The notes under the pieces: generated by a model
Databases searched by the model: none
Told to the model about the DNA's origin: nothing
Seen by the model: only the letters and a program-made list of their open reading frames with translations
Translations under genes and position numbers: made by a program
NCBI RefSeq assembly: GCF_019973735.1
Contig: NZ_AP024463.1
Location: 2,604,001-2,668,000, forward strand
Length of the DNA stretch: 64,000 nt
Direction of reading: 5' to 3'
DNA from: Arachnia rubra
GTDB taxonomy: Bacteria; Actinomycetota; Actinomycetes; Propionibacteriales; Propionibacteriaceae
Shown: piece after piece, positions 26,821 to 34,668 of the stretch
How positions within the stretch are numbered: the first letter of the stretch is position 1
Layout of the letters: each line of letters starts with the position of its first letter

Positions 26821-27655
26821 TCTCTGATTCCTTTCGCTTGGCGAGATGCACCAGCAGCTCTTCGATAGACGGCGCTTCCGACACGATGCCGGGCCCGCAC
26901 AGGCTTAGGTCGGAGGCGGCCAGGAGCCCCTCCCAGCCGACGGCGTGCCGCCTGAGTCCGCGGATCCGGGGGCGTAGCTCATCGGTGAGGTCAGCGGCCC
27001 CACCGCGGACCATCGCCCACGCCTCGACGACCTCATCGCGGGGTCCGGAAGCGATCACCCGGCCACGGTCGAGGATGGTGATGAGGTCGGCGATGCGTTC
27101 CAGGTCGCTGGTGATGTGCGTGGAGAACAGGATGGCGTGCCGCTCATCGGTCATGAAATCCGACAGCCTGTCCAGCAGCTCACTGCGCGCCAGAGGGTCG
27201 AGGCCGCTGGTCGGCTCGTCGAGGATCAGCAGCTCGGCCCGGTGCGCCAGAGCCACCGCGATCTGCATCTTCATGCCCATGCCGCGGGAGAACTCCTTGA
27301 TCTTCAGCCGCGGGGACACCCCCGCCCAGCCGGCCAGCTCATCGAAGACCCGCTGATCCCAGTCAGGGTAGAAGGGACGGAACAACCGGGAAAGGTCGCG
27401 GACCCGCCAGTCGGTATGCCAGGGCGGCTGGTCCAGGACCACGCCAACACGGGTCTTGTCGATCAGGTGCACCGCGCCGGCATGGTGCCGCACTGCGCCG
27501 AGCGCGATCTTGATGGCGGTGGTCTTGCCCGCCCCGTTGGCCCCGACCAGGCCCATCACGTAGCCGCGCGGCACGGCCAGGTCGAGGGGGCCGAGACGGA
27601 ATCCGCCATAGGCCTTGGCGATTCCCCTCAGGTCAAGGGGGTTGCTGCTGGTCAT
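26810..27655 (-). CDS. ABC transporter ATP-binding protein (YtrB-like)
   Basis: A 281-residue ABC ATPase: Walker A GANGAGKTTAIKI near 40, the Q-loop region, signature FSRGMGMKMQIAVALA (an SRGM variant of the LSGGQ signature), Walker B LLILDEPTSGLDP near 165, and the switch His in FSTHITSDLER. The SRGM signature fits the ABC-2 exporter subfamily controlled by GntR regulators. It is coupled to the GntR gene upstream (4-base overlap) and to the permease downstream. Confidence 0.93.
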   Translation of the reverse strand: MTSSNPLDLRGIAKAYGGFRLGPLDLAVPRGYVMGLVGANGAGKTTAIKIALGAVRHHAGAVHLIDKTRVGVVLDQPPWHTDWRVRDLSRLFRPFYPDWDQRVFDELAGWAGVSPRLKIKEFSRGMGMKMQIAVALAHRAELLILDEPTSGLDPLARSELLDRLSDFMTDERHAILFSTHITSDLERIADLITILDRGRVIASGPRDEVVEAWAMVRGGAADLTDELRPRIRGLRRHAVGWEGLLAASDLSLCGPGIVSEAPSIEELLVHLAKRKESENAS

Positions 27656-28035
27656 TGTTCCTCCTTGGAAGTGAGAGCTAGTTCGGCGATGGCTCGGATC
27701 TCGTCGTCGTCAATACCGGCTAGCCGGGCGGCAGCCACGCCGTCGGCGAAGTGTCTCTCCACCTCGCGCAGTGCCTGTTCCCGGACGAGCTCGGCGTCGC
27801 GTGCTAGGACGAAATACCCCTTGCCGGGGACGTTGGCGACCATGCCGGAAGCCACCAACTCCGCGTAGGCGCGGGTGGTGGTGATAACGGAGACCCTCAG
27901 GTCGCGGGCGAGGGCCCGGATGGAGGGCAGCGCCTCACCCTCGGTGACATCGCCACGCAGGATGGCCGTCTTGATCTGGTCCTCGATCTGGACGTAGATC
28001 GGGGTCCCGGCGGTATTAGATAGCACGATGTCCAT
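27652..28035 (-). CDS. GntR-family regulator (YtrA subfamily)
   Basis: A 127-residue YtrA-type GntR regulator. A winged helix (PIYVQIEDQIKTAILRGDVTEGEALPSIRALARDLRVS) is followed by TTTRAYAELVASGMVANVPGKGYFV and a short helical dimerisation tail. YtrA regulators usually repress their own GntR-ABC operon. A perfect inverted repeat CTGTATAT/ATATACAG lies 13-35 bases upstream of the start and is the likely operator. Confidence 0.93.
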   Translation of the reverse strand: MDIVLSNTAGTPIYVQIEDQIKTAILRGDVTEGEALPSIRALARDLRVSVITTTRAYAELVASGMVANVPGKGYFVLARDAELVREQALREVERHFADGVAAARLAGIDDDEIRAIAELALTSKEEQ

Positions 28036-28047
28036 GCACCCTCCTTT

Positions 28048-28070
28048 CTGTATATAGACACCATATACAG
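28048..28070. promoter_or_regulatory. Probable GntR operator
   Basis: A perfect 8-bp inverted repeat (CTGTATAT, 7-base spacer, ATATACAG) directly precedes the ribosome binding site CCTCC-complement of the YtrA-like gene. Position and symmetry fit autorepression. The rest of the 297-bp gap to 28332 contains only the terminator hairpin at 28271. Confidence 0.65.
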
Positions 28071-28270
28071 TAATGACGGAAAGTACAACTATGCCGCGGA
28101 TTACGGGGTTCTACCGGTAGCCGACGGTGCTGATTCGGCCGGCCCATCTGGACTGTCAGCAGAGCGAAAAGCCAACCCGCGAGGCATCAGGATGAGCCCC
28201 AAGGAAAATCCCTGTTGTTGGGGTGCCCACTCACCGGGCGAGCCTGGCAGGCACCACTTCGCAACAAGCC

Positions 28271-28307
28271 AACCGGCCGGCGACGGGCTGCCCGTCACCG
28301 GCCGGTT
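28271..28307 (-). terminator. Terminator hairpin after the MacB-like operon
   Basis: A 37-base inverted repeat (AACCGGCCGG...CCGGCCGGTT with inner GACGGG/CCCGTC pairing) sits 26 bases after the stop of the ABC permease at 28333 on the minus strand, a typical intrinsic terminator position. Confidence 0.75.
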
Positions 28308-28332
28308 TCGTCGAAGGACCTGTAGCTTGTAG

Positions 28333-30777
28333 CTAATCCACCGCCAGGGCCTCCGTCGGGGTGGCGTTGGCCGCACGCCGGCCGGGCAGGACCGATGCCA
28401 GGGCCGCTGCCGCCACGCACACCAGGATCAGGCCACCCGTGACCGGCAGGTTGACGGAGAACACCACATCGGGCCGGCTGGACTCCGACATCATCCCGAG
28501 GGAGGTGACCACGCCCAGCCACGCGAAGAACGACCCGGCTGCCACGCCCAGGACAATGCCCGCCAAGGCCAAGAACATCGCCTCGGTCAGCAGCATCAGC
28601 CTGAGCGAGCGCCGCTGCATCCCGAGGGCCCTCAGCAGGGCCGACTCGCGCTGCCGCTCCAGCACCGACAGGCCGAGGGTGTTGCCGACGCCGATGAGCG
28701 CGATGGCGACCGCGACGCCGAGCAGCGCGGTCAGCACCACCATGAGCACATTCACGACCTGCTCGATGATCCCAGCCGCGGTGGCACCGCCACCCATCAC
28801 GACCCCGTCGCCGGTAGCGGCTTGCGTCATATAGGGTCTCAGCACGTTCATCACCTGGTTGATCGCCGAGACAGAGTTACGGTCGGTCAGCTTGACCCAG
28901 GCCTCCCGGACCTCGGCCGTCCCGGACAGCTTTTCGAAGACGGACTCCGAAACCGCTGCGGTATTTCCTTCAACCTTGTTGGAGCCGCGCACCTCGACCT
29001 CGCCGGCACCCGGAAGCTCAATCCGCGACGGCATGGCCCTGGCCGTCGCCAAGCTCACAGTGACCACGCCATCGGCAGCATCATTACGTCCGCCGGAGAG
29101 CCCAAGTTCCGCATACCCAGGGTTCACATTGCGGACGCTGAGTTGCTCACCGCCCAGGTCCACCTGCTTGCTGGAGACCTCGACCACCTTGGCGACCCCG
29201 CTGGAATTGCGGAGGCCCTCCACCACCCCGCTCGGGAGCGGACCGGAGGTAGCCCGCGCGGACACGTCAACGGGATAGCGCTGGTTGATCCACTCGATGG
29301 CCGAGGTGCGCATGGTCGAGACACCGACCTGCAGCGTCACGACCAGGCCCACCGCCAGCATCAGGGCCACCGCGGTGGCGGAGGCACGACGCGGGTTGCG
29401 GGCGGCATTGCTAGCCGCCAGCTTGACCGTCGGCCCTGCGAATCCGAAAATCCGGCCGAAGAGCCGCAGCAGGAGGGGGATATAGAACGGGGCCGCACCC
29501 AGGATGGCCAGGGAGAGGAAAGCGCCACCGCCGGCAGCCCACATGAGGCCATGCTCCGTGTCACTGAAGGCCTGGAAGACCAGCCCGCCTCCCAGCAGCA
29601 GGAACAGGCCACAGAACACTGCGCGCACGATGCTCAGCCGTTTGGCCCGGGCAGCACTCGGCACCACCTGCAGGGCCTCGAGGGGACTGACCCGGGTGGC
29701 GGTCAGCAACGGACCGATCATCGACAGCACGGTGGCCAGCACACCGGCGGCAACGGCGACAGCCAGCTCCCCGAACGGCAGCACCAGCCCCCAGTAGAGA
29801 GACTTCGTGAAGTACCCGGCGATGGCGCCAACCCCGATCCCGAGCCCCACGCCGATCAGCGACCCGATGAGCCCCAGCAGCACGGATTCGGTCAGGAGCC
29901 GTCCCGCGACCTGCCCGGTCGAGGCCCCGACGGCGCGCAGCAGGCCGATCTGGCGGCGTCGCTGGGTGACGAGGATGGTGAAGGTGTTGGCGATGATGAT
30001 CATCCCGACGATCAGGGAGATCGCGGCGAATCCCAGCAGGAGGTTGCGGAAGACCTCGAAGCTGCCAGTCAGCTGATTGAGCTGAGCAGCGCGATAGGCG
30101 TCGGTGGTCTGCACCTTGAAGCTACCCTGCCCGAGGTCGTCGATCGCCTTCTGAATGGCCGGGGCCACCGAGTCCGGATCCTGGGCCTTGACGACCCACT
30201 GCACTGCCGTCTGCGTTTCGAAGCTGGCGACATAGGCGGTCGATAAGTAGAGCGTGGGCGCGTCGTTGGTGATGCCGACGACCTTGCGGGTGTTCTTGCC
30301 CTGCTCAGCGCCATCGATGGTGATCTCCTCCCCGATCTTCACCTCCAGTTTCTCCGCGCCCTCCTTGGACAGGACGATCTCATTCGCACCCGAGGGCCAG
30401 TTTCCCTCAGCGAGGGAGGCCCAGCGGAAGTCCTCGGAGGGCAGCCGCATGATGTTGAAATAGGCAGAGGAGGAGCCACGGGTCAGTGACGTGGGAAAGA
30501 CCAGGATGGGCTCCGCGGCCGTCACACCGGAGACCCCTCGAATGGCCTTGGTGACGTCCTCCTGGTCGAACCGCTCGCCGGGCTTCTCCTCCATACTGAC
30601 CACGACATCGGCCTTGGAGATCGACAGCTCCATGGACCGGGCAACCGAGTTCTCCTGGCTGCGCACCCCGACGAGGATGGCCGAGATGAAGCCGACGCTG
30701 ATGGCGACGGCCAGCAGCGTCGCGACGAAGCGGCCGGGATGCAGCCGGATCTCGTTGATGGCGTCGCGTAGCATCAC
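28333..30777 (-). CDS. MacB/FtsX-type ABC transporter permease, duplicated core
   Basis: An 814-residue membrane protein with two FtsX permease cores. The first has an N-terminal helix (RFVATLLAVAISVGFISAILVG), an extracytoplasmic domain (about 45-240) and helices at 255-375. The second repeats this pattern, with ATAVALMLAVGLVVTLQV near 470, an external region, then three helices near 680-800. Such permeases form mechanotransmission complexes that move lipoproteins, peptides or antibiotics out of the membrane. It overlaps the ATPase stop by 4 bases, so the two form an operon. Confidence 0.9.
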   Translation of the reverse strand: MMLRDAINEIRLHPGRFVATLLAVAISVGFISAILVGVRSQENSVARSMELSISKADVVVSMEEKPGERFDQEDVTKAIRGVSGVTAAEPILVFPTSLTRGSSSAYFNIMRLPSEDFRWASLAEGNWPSGANEIVLSKEGAEKLEVKIGEEITIDGAEQGKNTRKVVGITNDAPTLYLSTAYVASFETQTAVQWVVKAQDPDSVAPAIQKAIDDLGQGSFKVQTTDAYRAAQLNQLTGSFEVFRNLLLGFAAISLIVGMIIIANTFTILVTQRRRQIGLLRAVGASTGQVAGRLLTESVLLGLIGSLIGVGLGIGVGAIAGYFTKSLYWGLVLPFGELAVAVAAGVLATVLSMIGPLLTATRVSPLEALQVVPSAARAKRLSIVRAVFCGLFLLLGGGLVFQAFSDTEHGLMWAAGGGAFLSLAILGAAPFYIPLLLRLFGRIFGFAGPTVKLAASNAARNPRRASATAVALMLAVGLVVTLQVGVSTMRTSAIEWINQRYPVDVSARATSGPLPSGVVEGLRNSSGVAKVVEVSSKQVDLGGEQLSVRNVNPGYAELGLSGGRNDAADGVVTVSLATARAMPSRIELPGAGEVEVRGSNKVEGNTAAVSESVFEKLSGTAEVREAWVKLTDRNSVSAINQVMNVLRPYMTQAATGDGVVMGGGATAAGIIEQVVNVLMVVLTALLGVAVAIALIGVGNTLGLSVLERQRESALLRALGMQRRSLRLMLLTEAMFLALAGIVLGVAAGSFFAWLGVVTSLGMMSESSRPDVVFSVNLPVTGGLILVCVAAAALASVLPGRRAANATPTEALAVD

Positions 30778-31523
30778 GCCCCCAGTCGGCCGAGACTAGC
30801 CAGCATGATCTCAGCGGAGGGCTGGGCCACATCGTCGACGATAACCCCGTCGGAGAGCACCAGCGCCCGGTCCGCGTAGCCTGCCGCCTTCGGGTCGTGG
30901 GTGACCATGATGATGGTCTGCCCCTGCTCGCGGGAGCACTGCTGCAGGTACTCGAGCAGCGCAACACCGGTGCGGGAGTCGAGCGCCCCGGTGGGCTCAT
31001 CAGCGAAGATCACCTGTGGCCGGGTAATCAGGGCTCGCGCGATCGCGACCCGCTGCTGCTGGCCGCCGGAGAGCTGGCTGGGACGGTGGGTGAGGCGCTC
31101 GGTCAGGCCGAGGGATTCGACGACCTCCGCCAGCACCGCACGGTCCGGCTTGCGGCCCGCGAGCTCAAGCGGCAACAGGATGTTCTGCTCGGCAGTGAGG
31201 GTGGGAAGCAGGTTGAAGGACTGGAACACGAACCCGATCTGGTCGCGGCGGATCTTGGTGACCGCCCGCTCCGGCAGCCTGGAGAGGTCCTGCTGCCCCA
31301 CCCACACCGATCCGCTGGTGGCACGGTCTAGCCCCGCCATGCAGTGCATAAGAGTCGATTTGCCGGACCCGGACGGTCCCATGATGGCTGTGAAGGACCC
31401 GGCCTCGATGGTGATGGTGACGTCGTTGACGGCGACGACGGGACGAGGTCCGCCCTCGCCGAACACCTTGGTCAGATTCTGGGCGCCGCAAGCGGGAGCC
31501 GTGACAGGTGGAGCGATGCTCAC
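30774..31523 (-). CDS. ABC transporter ATP-binding protein (MacB/LolD type)
   Basis: A 249-residue ATPase: Walker A GPSGSGKSTLMH near 50, Q-loop FVFQSFNLLPTLTA, signature LSGGQQQRVAIARAL, Walker B VIFADEPTGALD and the switch His in MVTHDPKAAGYA. FQSFNLLPTLTA and DEPTGALD are characteristic of the MacB/LolD group. It is coupled to the 814-residue FtsX-type permease downstream. The cargo is unknown. Confidence 0.95.
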   Translation of the reverse strand: MSIAPPVTAPACGAQNLTKVFGEGGPRPVVAVNDVTITIEAGSFTAIMGPSGSGKSTLMHCMAGLDRATSGSVWVGQQDLSRLPERAVTKIRRDQIGFVFQSFNLLPTLTAEQNILLPLELAGRKPDRAVLAEVVESLGLTERLTHRPSQLSGGQQQRVAIARALITRPQVIFADEPTGALDSRTGVALLEYLQQCSREQGQTIIMVTHDPKAAGYADRALVLSDGVIVDDVAQPSAEIMLASLGRLGA

Positions 31524-31735
31524 TATCGGTAACCTTCCTCGATTCGATTGCTCGTCATCAACGTATCGGCCAGGATCCGCGGGGTCATCACTCTGACGGG
31601 GGAAGTTCCAGACGGTCTCTTGCAGACCAAAGTGCTAGCCTCCCCCATGCCGGACTAGGGGTATCACCCCGCCTCACCGGCATCCAGCCCCAGGGAAATC
31701 AGATGATTGAATCGGGCACGACGCCGGACCTAACC

Positions 31736-31806
31736 CTTTGAATTGTCAAAGTTTGGCAAAACCCGGTCGGATACAGTTAACTATCGGAGAGAAAATCAGT
31801 TAACTG
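31736..31806. promoter_or_regulatory. Repeated palindromes before the Crp-like gene
   Basis: Within the 300-bp gap before the Crp-like gene are CTTTGA-ATTG-TCAAAG (31736-31751) and two copies of CAGTTAACT (31774-31782, and 31797-31806 as CAGTTAACTG), each centred on palindromic AGTTAAC(T), 23-24 bases apart. The repeats lie 18-50 bases before the ATG, fitting autoregulation. Upstream, a small GGGGT/ACCCC palindrome at about 31658 is the only other structure seen. Confidence 0.55.
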
Positions 31807-31822
31807 GGGTTAAGATCTGAAC

Positions 31823-32506
31823 ATGACCAGCGCCACACATCTAGTAGGCACCCGGTGGGAACCTATTGCCCGCCGCACAGTCGAGGAAGCTGTGGGTTGT
31901 CCCATACCGGGATGGAACCTGTGCGCAGCTTCATCCATCGTGATGGAGGTTGATTCAGGGCAGCCACTGCCCAACGGCAATCAGCCCATGATGTGGCTGA
32001 TACTCAGCGGCACCATAACAGCCATGGTCACCATCAAAGGCAAGTCGCACATCGCGGGTTACCATCAGAAAGGAGATATCTTCCTCAACACAACACCCCA
32101 CGAGTTCAGCGAACTGCTGGGGCTCCCCGCGAACCACCAGATACTGGAGTCCCCTCTGGCTCTCGCACGCCAGCGCGGATTGGCCAAAGAGAATTCCATC
32201 ATCGTCGGCACCCCGATTCGTCTTCTCTCAGCCCTCGGGAAACGCCATCCCGAATGGCATCGCTTCTCCACCGTCGCATTGCTGCGCCTGGTCGCCTATC
32301 ACATGCACCGGGAATACCAGCTTCTGACTATGAGCACCGAGGAACGCTACCTGGCATTCCTGCAGGAATACCCACGCCTGGCAGCCCGCCTGTCACAACG
32401 CGAAGTGGCGCAGTACCTCGGCCTGACCCCCGTCGGGCTCAACCGTGTGGTCTCCCGGCTCCGCCAGCGCGGCGCTATCCCCCGGCCGGCGGAGAACACG
32501 GCCTAG
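31823..32506 (+). CDS. Crp/Fnr-like transcription regulator
   Basis: A 227-residue protein. A cyclic-nucleotide-binding-like beta-barrel (residues 20-115, with MMWLILSGTITAMVTIKGKSHIAGYHQKGDIF) and a dimer helix precede a C-terminal winged helix (RLSQREVAQYLGLTPVGLNRVVSRLRQRG). The cAMP-pocket residues (GE...RS pattern) are not evident and no Fnr-type Cys cluster is visible, so the ligand is unknown. Two identical CAGTTAACT repeats upstream suggest autoregulation. Its stop codon TAG coincides with the left end of the MITE-like repeat. Confidence 0.85.
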   Translation: MTSATHLVGTRWEPIARRTVEEAVGCPIPGWNLCAASSIVMEVDSGQPLPNGNQPMMWLILSGTITAMVTIKGKSHIAGYHQKGDIFLNTTPHEFSELLGLPANHQILESPLALARQRGLAKENSIIVGTPIRLLSALGKRHPEWHRFSTVALLRLVAYHMHREYQLLTMSTEERYLAFLQEYPRLAARLSQREVAQYLGLTPVGLNRVVSRLRQRGAIPRPAENTA

Positions 32507-32671
32507 AGGTGTCGTGTGGCGTTAGTTCACCGGTGTTTTCCGGCCCCCGGATGCGGCGCCTCGCTTCGTTCACCTTCATCACGGTACGCAGTACCGTTTC
32601 ACTCGACTGCCCCGCGAACCATCCGCTCCGGAACCGCCTCCCACTGACAGACTCCCACCACACGGCACTAG
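32503..32671. repeat. MITE-like dispersed repeat, copy A
   Basis: About 169 bp with short, imperfect terminal inverted repeats (left CTAGAGGTGTCGTGTGG; right reads CTAGTGCCGTGTGG on the other strand). The interior aligns by eye with 42944-43105 over its whole length, sharing GATGCGGCG, CTCGC-TCGTT, ACCGCCTCCCACTGAC and CCACACG blocks. It contains no gene. The left end overlaps the stop of the Crp-like gene. Confidence 0.7.
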
Positions 32672-32686
32672 TAAATCAGCTGAATA

Positions 32687-32726
32687 GTGGATTCCCTGCC
32701 GGCAATGACGCCGGCAGGGAGTCCAC
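32687..32726 (-). terminator. Terminator hairpin after ldh
   Basis: Arms 32687-32703 and 32710-32726 pair over 17 positions (one G-T) around a 6-base loop, 7 bases after the ldh stop on the minus strand. It is a probable terminator for the glmU-prs-ldh unit. Confidence 0.75.
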
Positions 32727-32732
32727 GGAGTT

Positions 32733-33683
32733 TCAGAATCCCAGTGAATTCAGGGTATGCCGAATTGCGTCGGCCGATTCATGCATACAGCCGAGTTCAC
32801 CATCGGTCAGATGCAGCCGGAGGCTACGCCCAGCGCCCTGACTGTCGACGATAGTGGGCACGGAAAGACAGACGTCCTTGATACCGTGCCAGTCATCCAC
32901 GAGTCCCGAAATGGGAAGCACGCGATGCTCATCGCGCAGGATCGACTCGATGATCCGCGTCGCCGCCAGACCGATGGCATAGTTCGTTGCTCCCTTGCCC
33001 TCGATCACCTCGTATGCCGCATTCACCACGCGGTCCGCGATCTCATCGCGAGTGGACTCATCGAGTTTCCCGGTCTCGCGTTCCCAGTCCAGCAACGGAA
33101 TGCCACCGATGGTGGCAGCGCTCCACAGCGGGATTTCAGAGTCGCCATGCTCACCCGCGATATATGCATGGACATTCACCACGGCCACCTCACAGGCCTC
33201 TGCTACCAGATAACGCAGCCGAGAGGAATCCAGCACCGTGCCCGACCCGAATACCTGATTGGAGGGCAGCCCGCTGATCTTGAGAGCCGCATAGGTGGTG
33301 ACGTCCACGGGATTAGTCACCATGAGGAAAATCGCCTCTGGCGAACGCTCCACCAGCGGCGGGATTACCTTCTTCATCAGGTTCACGGTGGAGGCCGCGA
33401 GGTCCATCCGGGACTCCCCTGGTTTTTGCTTGGCGCCTGCGGTAATCACGACCACATCGGATCCCCGGGTGACCTCAGGGTCCTCTGACCCCTCGATCTT
33501 CGCCTGCGGCATGAACTGGCTGCCATGAGCCAGGTCGAGCGCCTCGGCGCGAACCTTCGCCGCGTTGATATCGTGCAACACGACGTGCCGGGCAACCCCC
33601 CGGATCAGACTGGCGTAGGCGAGCGAGGAACCCACCGCCCCAGCGCCGATGATCGATACCTTATTGACCCCACGAACACTCAT
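32733..33683 (-). CDS. ldh: L-lactate dehydrogenase
   Basis: A 316-residue NAD-dependent L-LDH that reduces pyruvate to L-lactate. The Rossmann motif is VSIIGAGAVGSSLAYA near residue 8, substrate-loop residues lie in KQKPGESRMDLA (Gln and Arg distinguishing LDH from MDH), the catalytic His is in GEHGDSEIPLWSAATIGG near 185, and SVPTIVD is near the end. ATG immediately follows the prs stop (TAAATG), so it is cotranscribed with prs. In most Actinobacteria prs is followed by rplY, so ldh here marks a rearrangement. Confidence 0.95.
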   Translation of the reverse strand: MSVRGVNKVSIIGAGAVGSSLAYASLIRGVARHVVLHDINAAKVRAEALDLAHGSQFMPQAKIEGSEDPEVTRGSDVVVITAGAKQKPGESRMDLAASTVNLMKKVIPPLVERSPEAIFLMVTNPVDVTTYAALKISGLPSNQVFGSGTVLDSSRLRYLVAEACEVAVVNVHAYIAGEHGDSEIPLWSAATIGGIPLLDWERETGKLDESTRDEIADRVVNAAYEVIEGKGATNYAIGLAATRIIESILRDEHRVLPISGLVDDWHGIKDVCLSVPTIVDSQGAGRSLRLHLTDGELGCMHESADAIRHTLNSLGF

Positions 33684-34658
33684 TTATGCTTGCCCTCCAA
33701 ACAGAGATGTCACCGATCCGTCGCGGAAGACGGCGTTGATGGCCCGCGCGATGAGCGGGGCGATTGACAACACCGTCAGATTGTGGATGGGCTCGGCGGT
33801 CCGAATCGGCAGCGTGTTGGTCACGATGATCTCCGCCATGCCCGATTGATTCAGCCGCTCCACCGCAGGTCCTGAGAACACAGCGTGGGTAGCGGCGCAG
33901 ATGACCTTGTTGGCGCCTCGCTCATGCAGCGCATGGGCCGCCTGGGTGATGGTTCCAGCAGTGTCGATCATGTCGTCGACGAGCAGGCAGGTTTTGCCCT
34001 GCACATCGCCGACGACCTCATGCACGGCGACCGTATTGGCCTTCTCATGGTCACGGCGCTTGTGGATGATCGCGAGCGGGCAGCCAAGTTCGTCCGTCCA
34101 CATGTCGGCCAGCCGGACTCGCCCCGCGTCCGGGGAGACGACACACATCTGTGAGGCGTCGTAGTGGTCTCGTATGTATGCGCTCAGCACCGGCAGACCC
34201 CAGAGGTGGTCGACGGGGCCGTCGAAGAATCCCTGGATCTGCGAAGCATGCAGGTCCACCGACATGATCCGGTCGGCGCCGGCGGCCCGGTACAGGTCCG
34301 CGACCAGCCGCGCCGAGATGGGCTCCCGCCCGAGGTGCTTCTTGTCCTGGCGCGCGTACGGGTAGAAGGGGGCCACCACGGTGATCCGCTTCGCGGAGGC
34401 GCGTTTCAGGGCATCCACCATGATCAGCTGCTCCATGATCCACTCGTTCACGGGCGCGGTGTGTGACTGGATCACGAAGGCGTCACAGCCACGTACCGAC
34501 TCCTCGAAGCGCACATAGATCTCGGAGTTCGCGTAGGCCAGGGCGCGGGTCGGCACCAGGTTCGTTTCGAGGGTCTGGGCGATCTCCTCGGCCAGCTCCG
34601 GGTAGGCCCGCCCCGAGAAAAGCATCAGGTGCTTGTTGTTCGCGGTCTCATTCCTCAT
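33684..34658 (-). CDS. prs: Ribose-phosphate pyrophosphokinase
   Basis: A 324-residue PRPP synthetase making PRPP from ribose 5-phosphate and ATP. Motifs are LFSGRAYPELAEEIA at the N-terminus, the ATP loop YPYARQDKKHLGREPISARLVADL near 105, MSVDLHASQIQGFF, and the PRPP loop CLLVDDMIDTAGTI near 225. The start is ATG 34658; the longer open frame overlaps glmU and has no homology there. It lies 10 bp after glmU, and the pair is conserved because GlmU and PRPP both feed envelope precursors. Confidence 0.96.
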   Translation of the reverse strand: MRNETANNKHLMLFSGRAYPELAEEIAQTLETNLVPTRALAYANSEIYVRFEESVRGCDAFVIQSHTAPVNEWIMEQLIMVDALKRASAKRITVVAPFYPYARQDKKHLGREPISARLVADLYRAAGADRIMSVDLHASQIQGFFDGPVDHLWGLPVLSAYIRDHYDASQMCVVSPDAGRVRLADMWTDELGCPLAIIHKRRDHEKANTVAVHEVVGDVQGKTCLLVDDMIDTAGTITQAAHALHERGANKVICAATHAVFSGPAVERLNQSGMAEIIVTNTLPIRTAEPIHNLTVLSIAPLIARAINAVFRDGSVTSLFGGQA

Positions 34659-34668
34659 GCGGGGATGC

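Noticed and set aside
28822..30246. 474-codon plus-strand open frame
   Set aside because: Lies opposite the FtsX-type permease; His/Gln/Gly-rich shadow translation caused by high GC at third positions.
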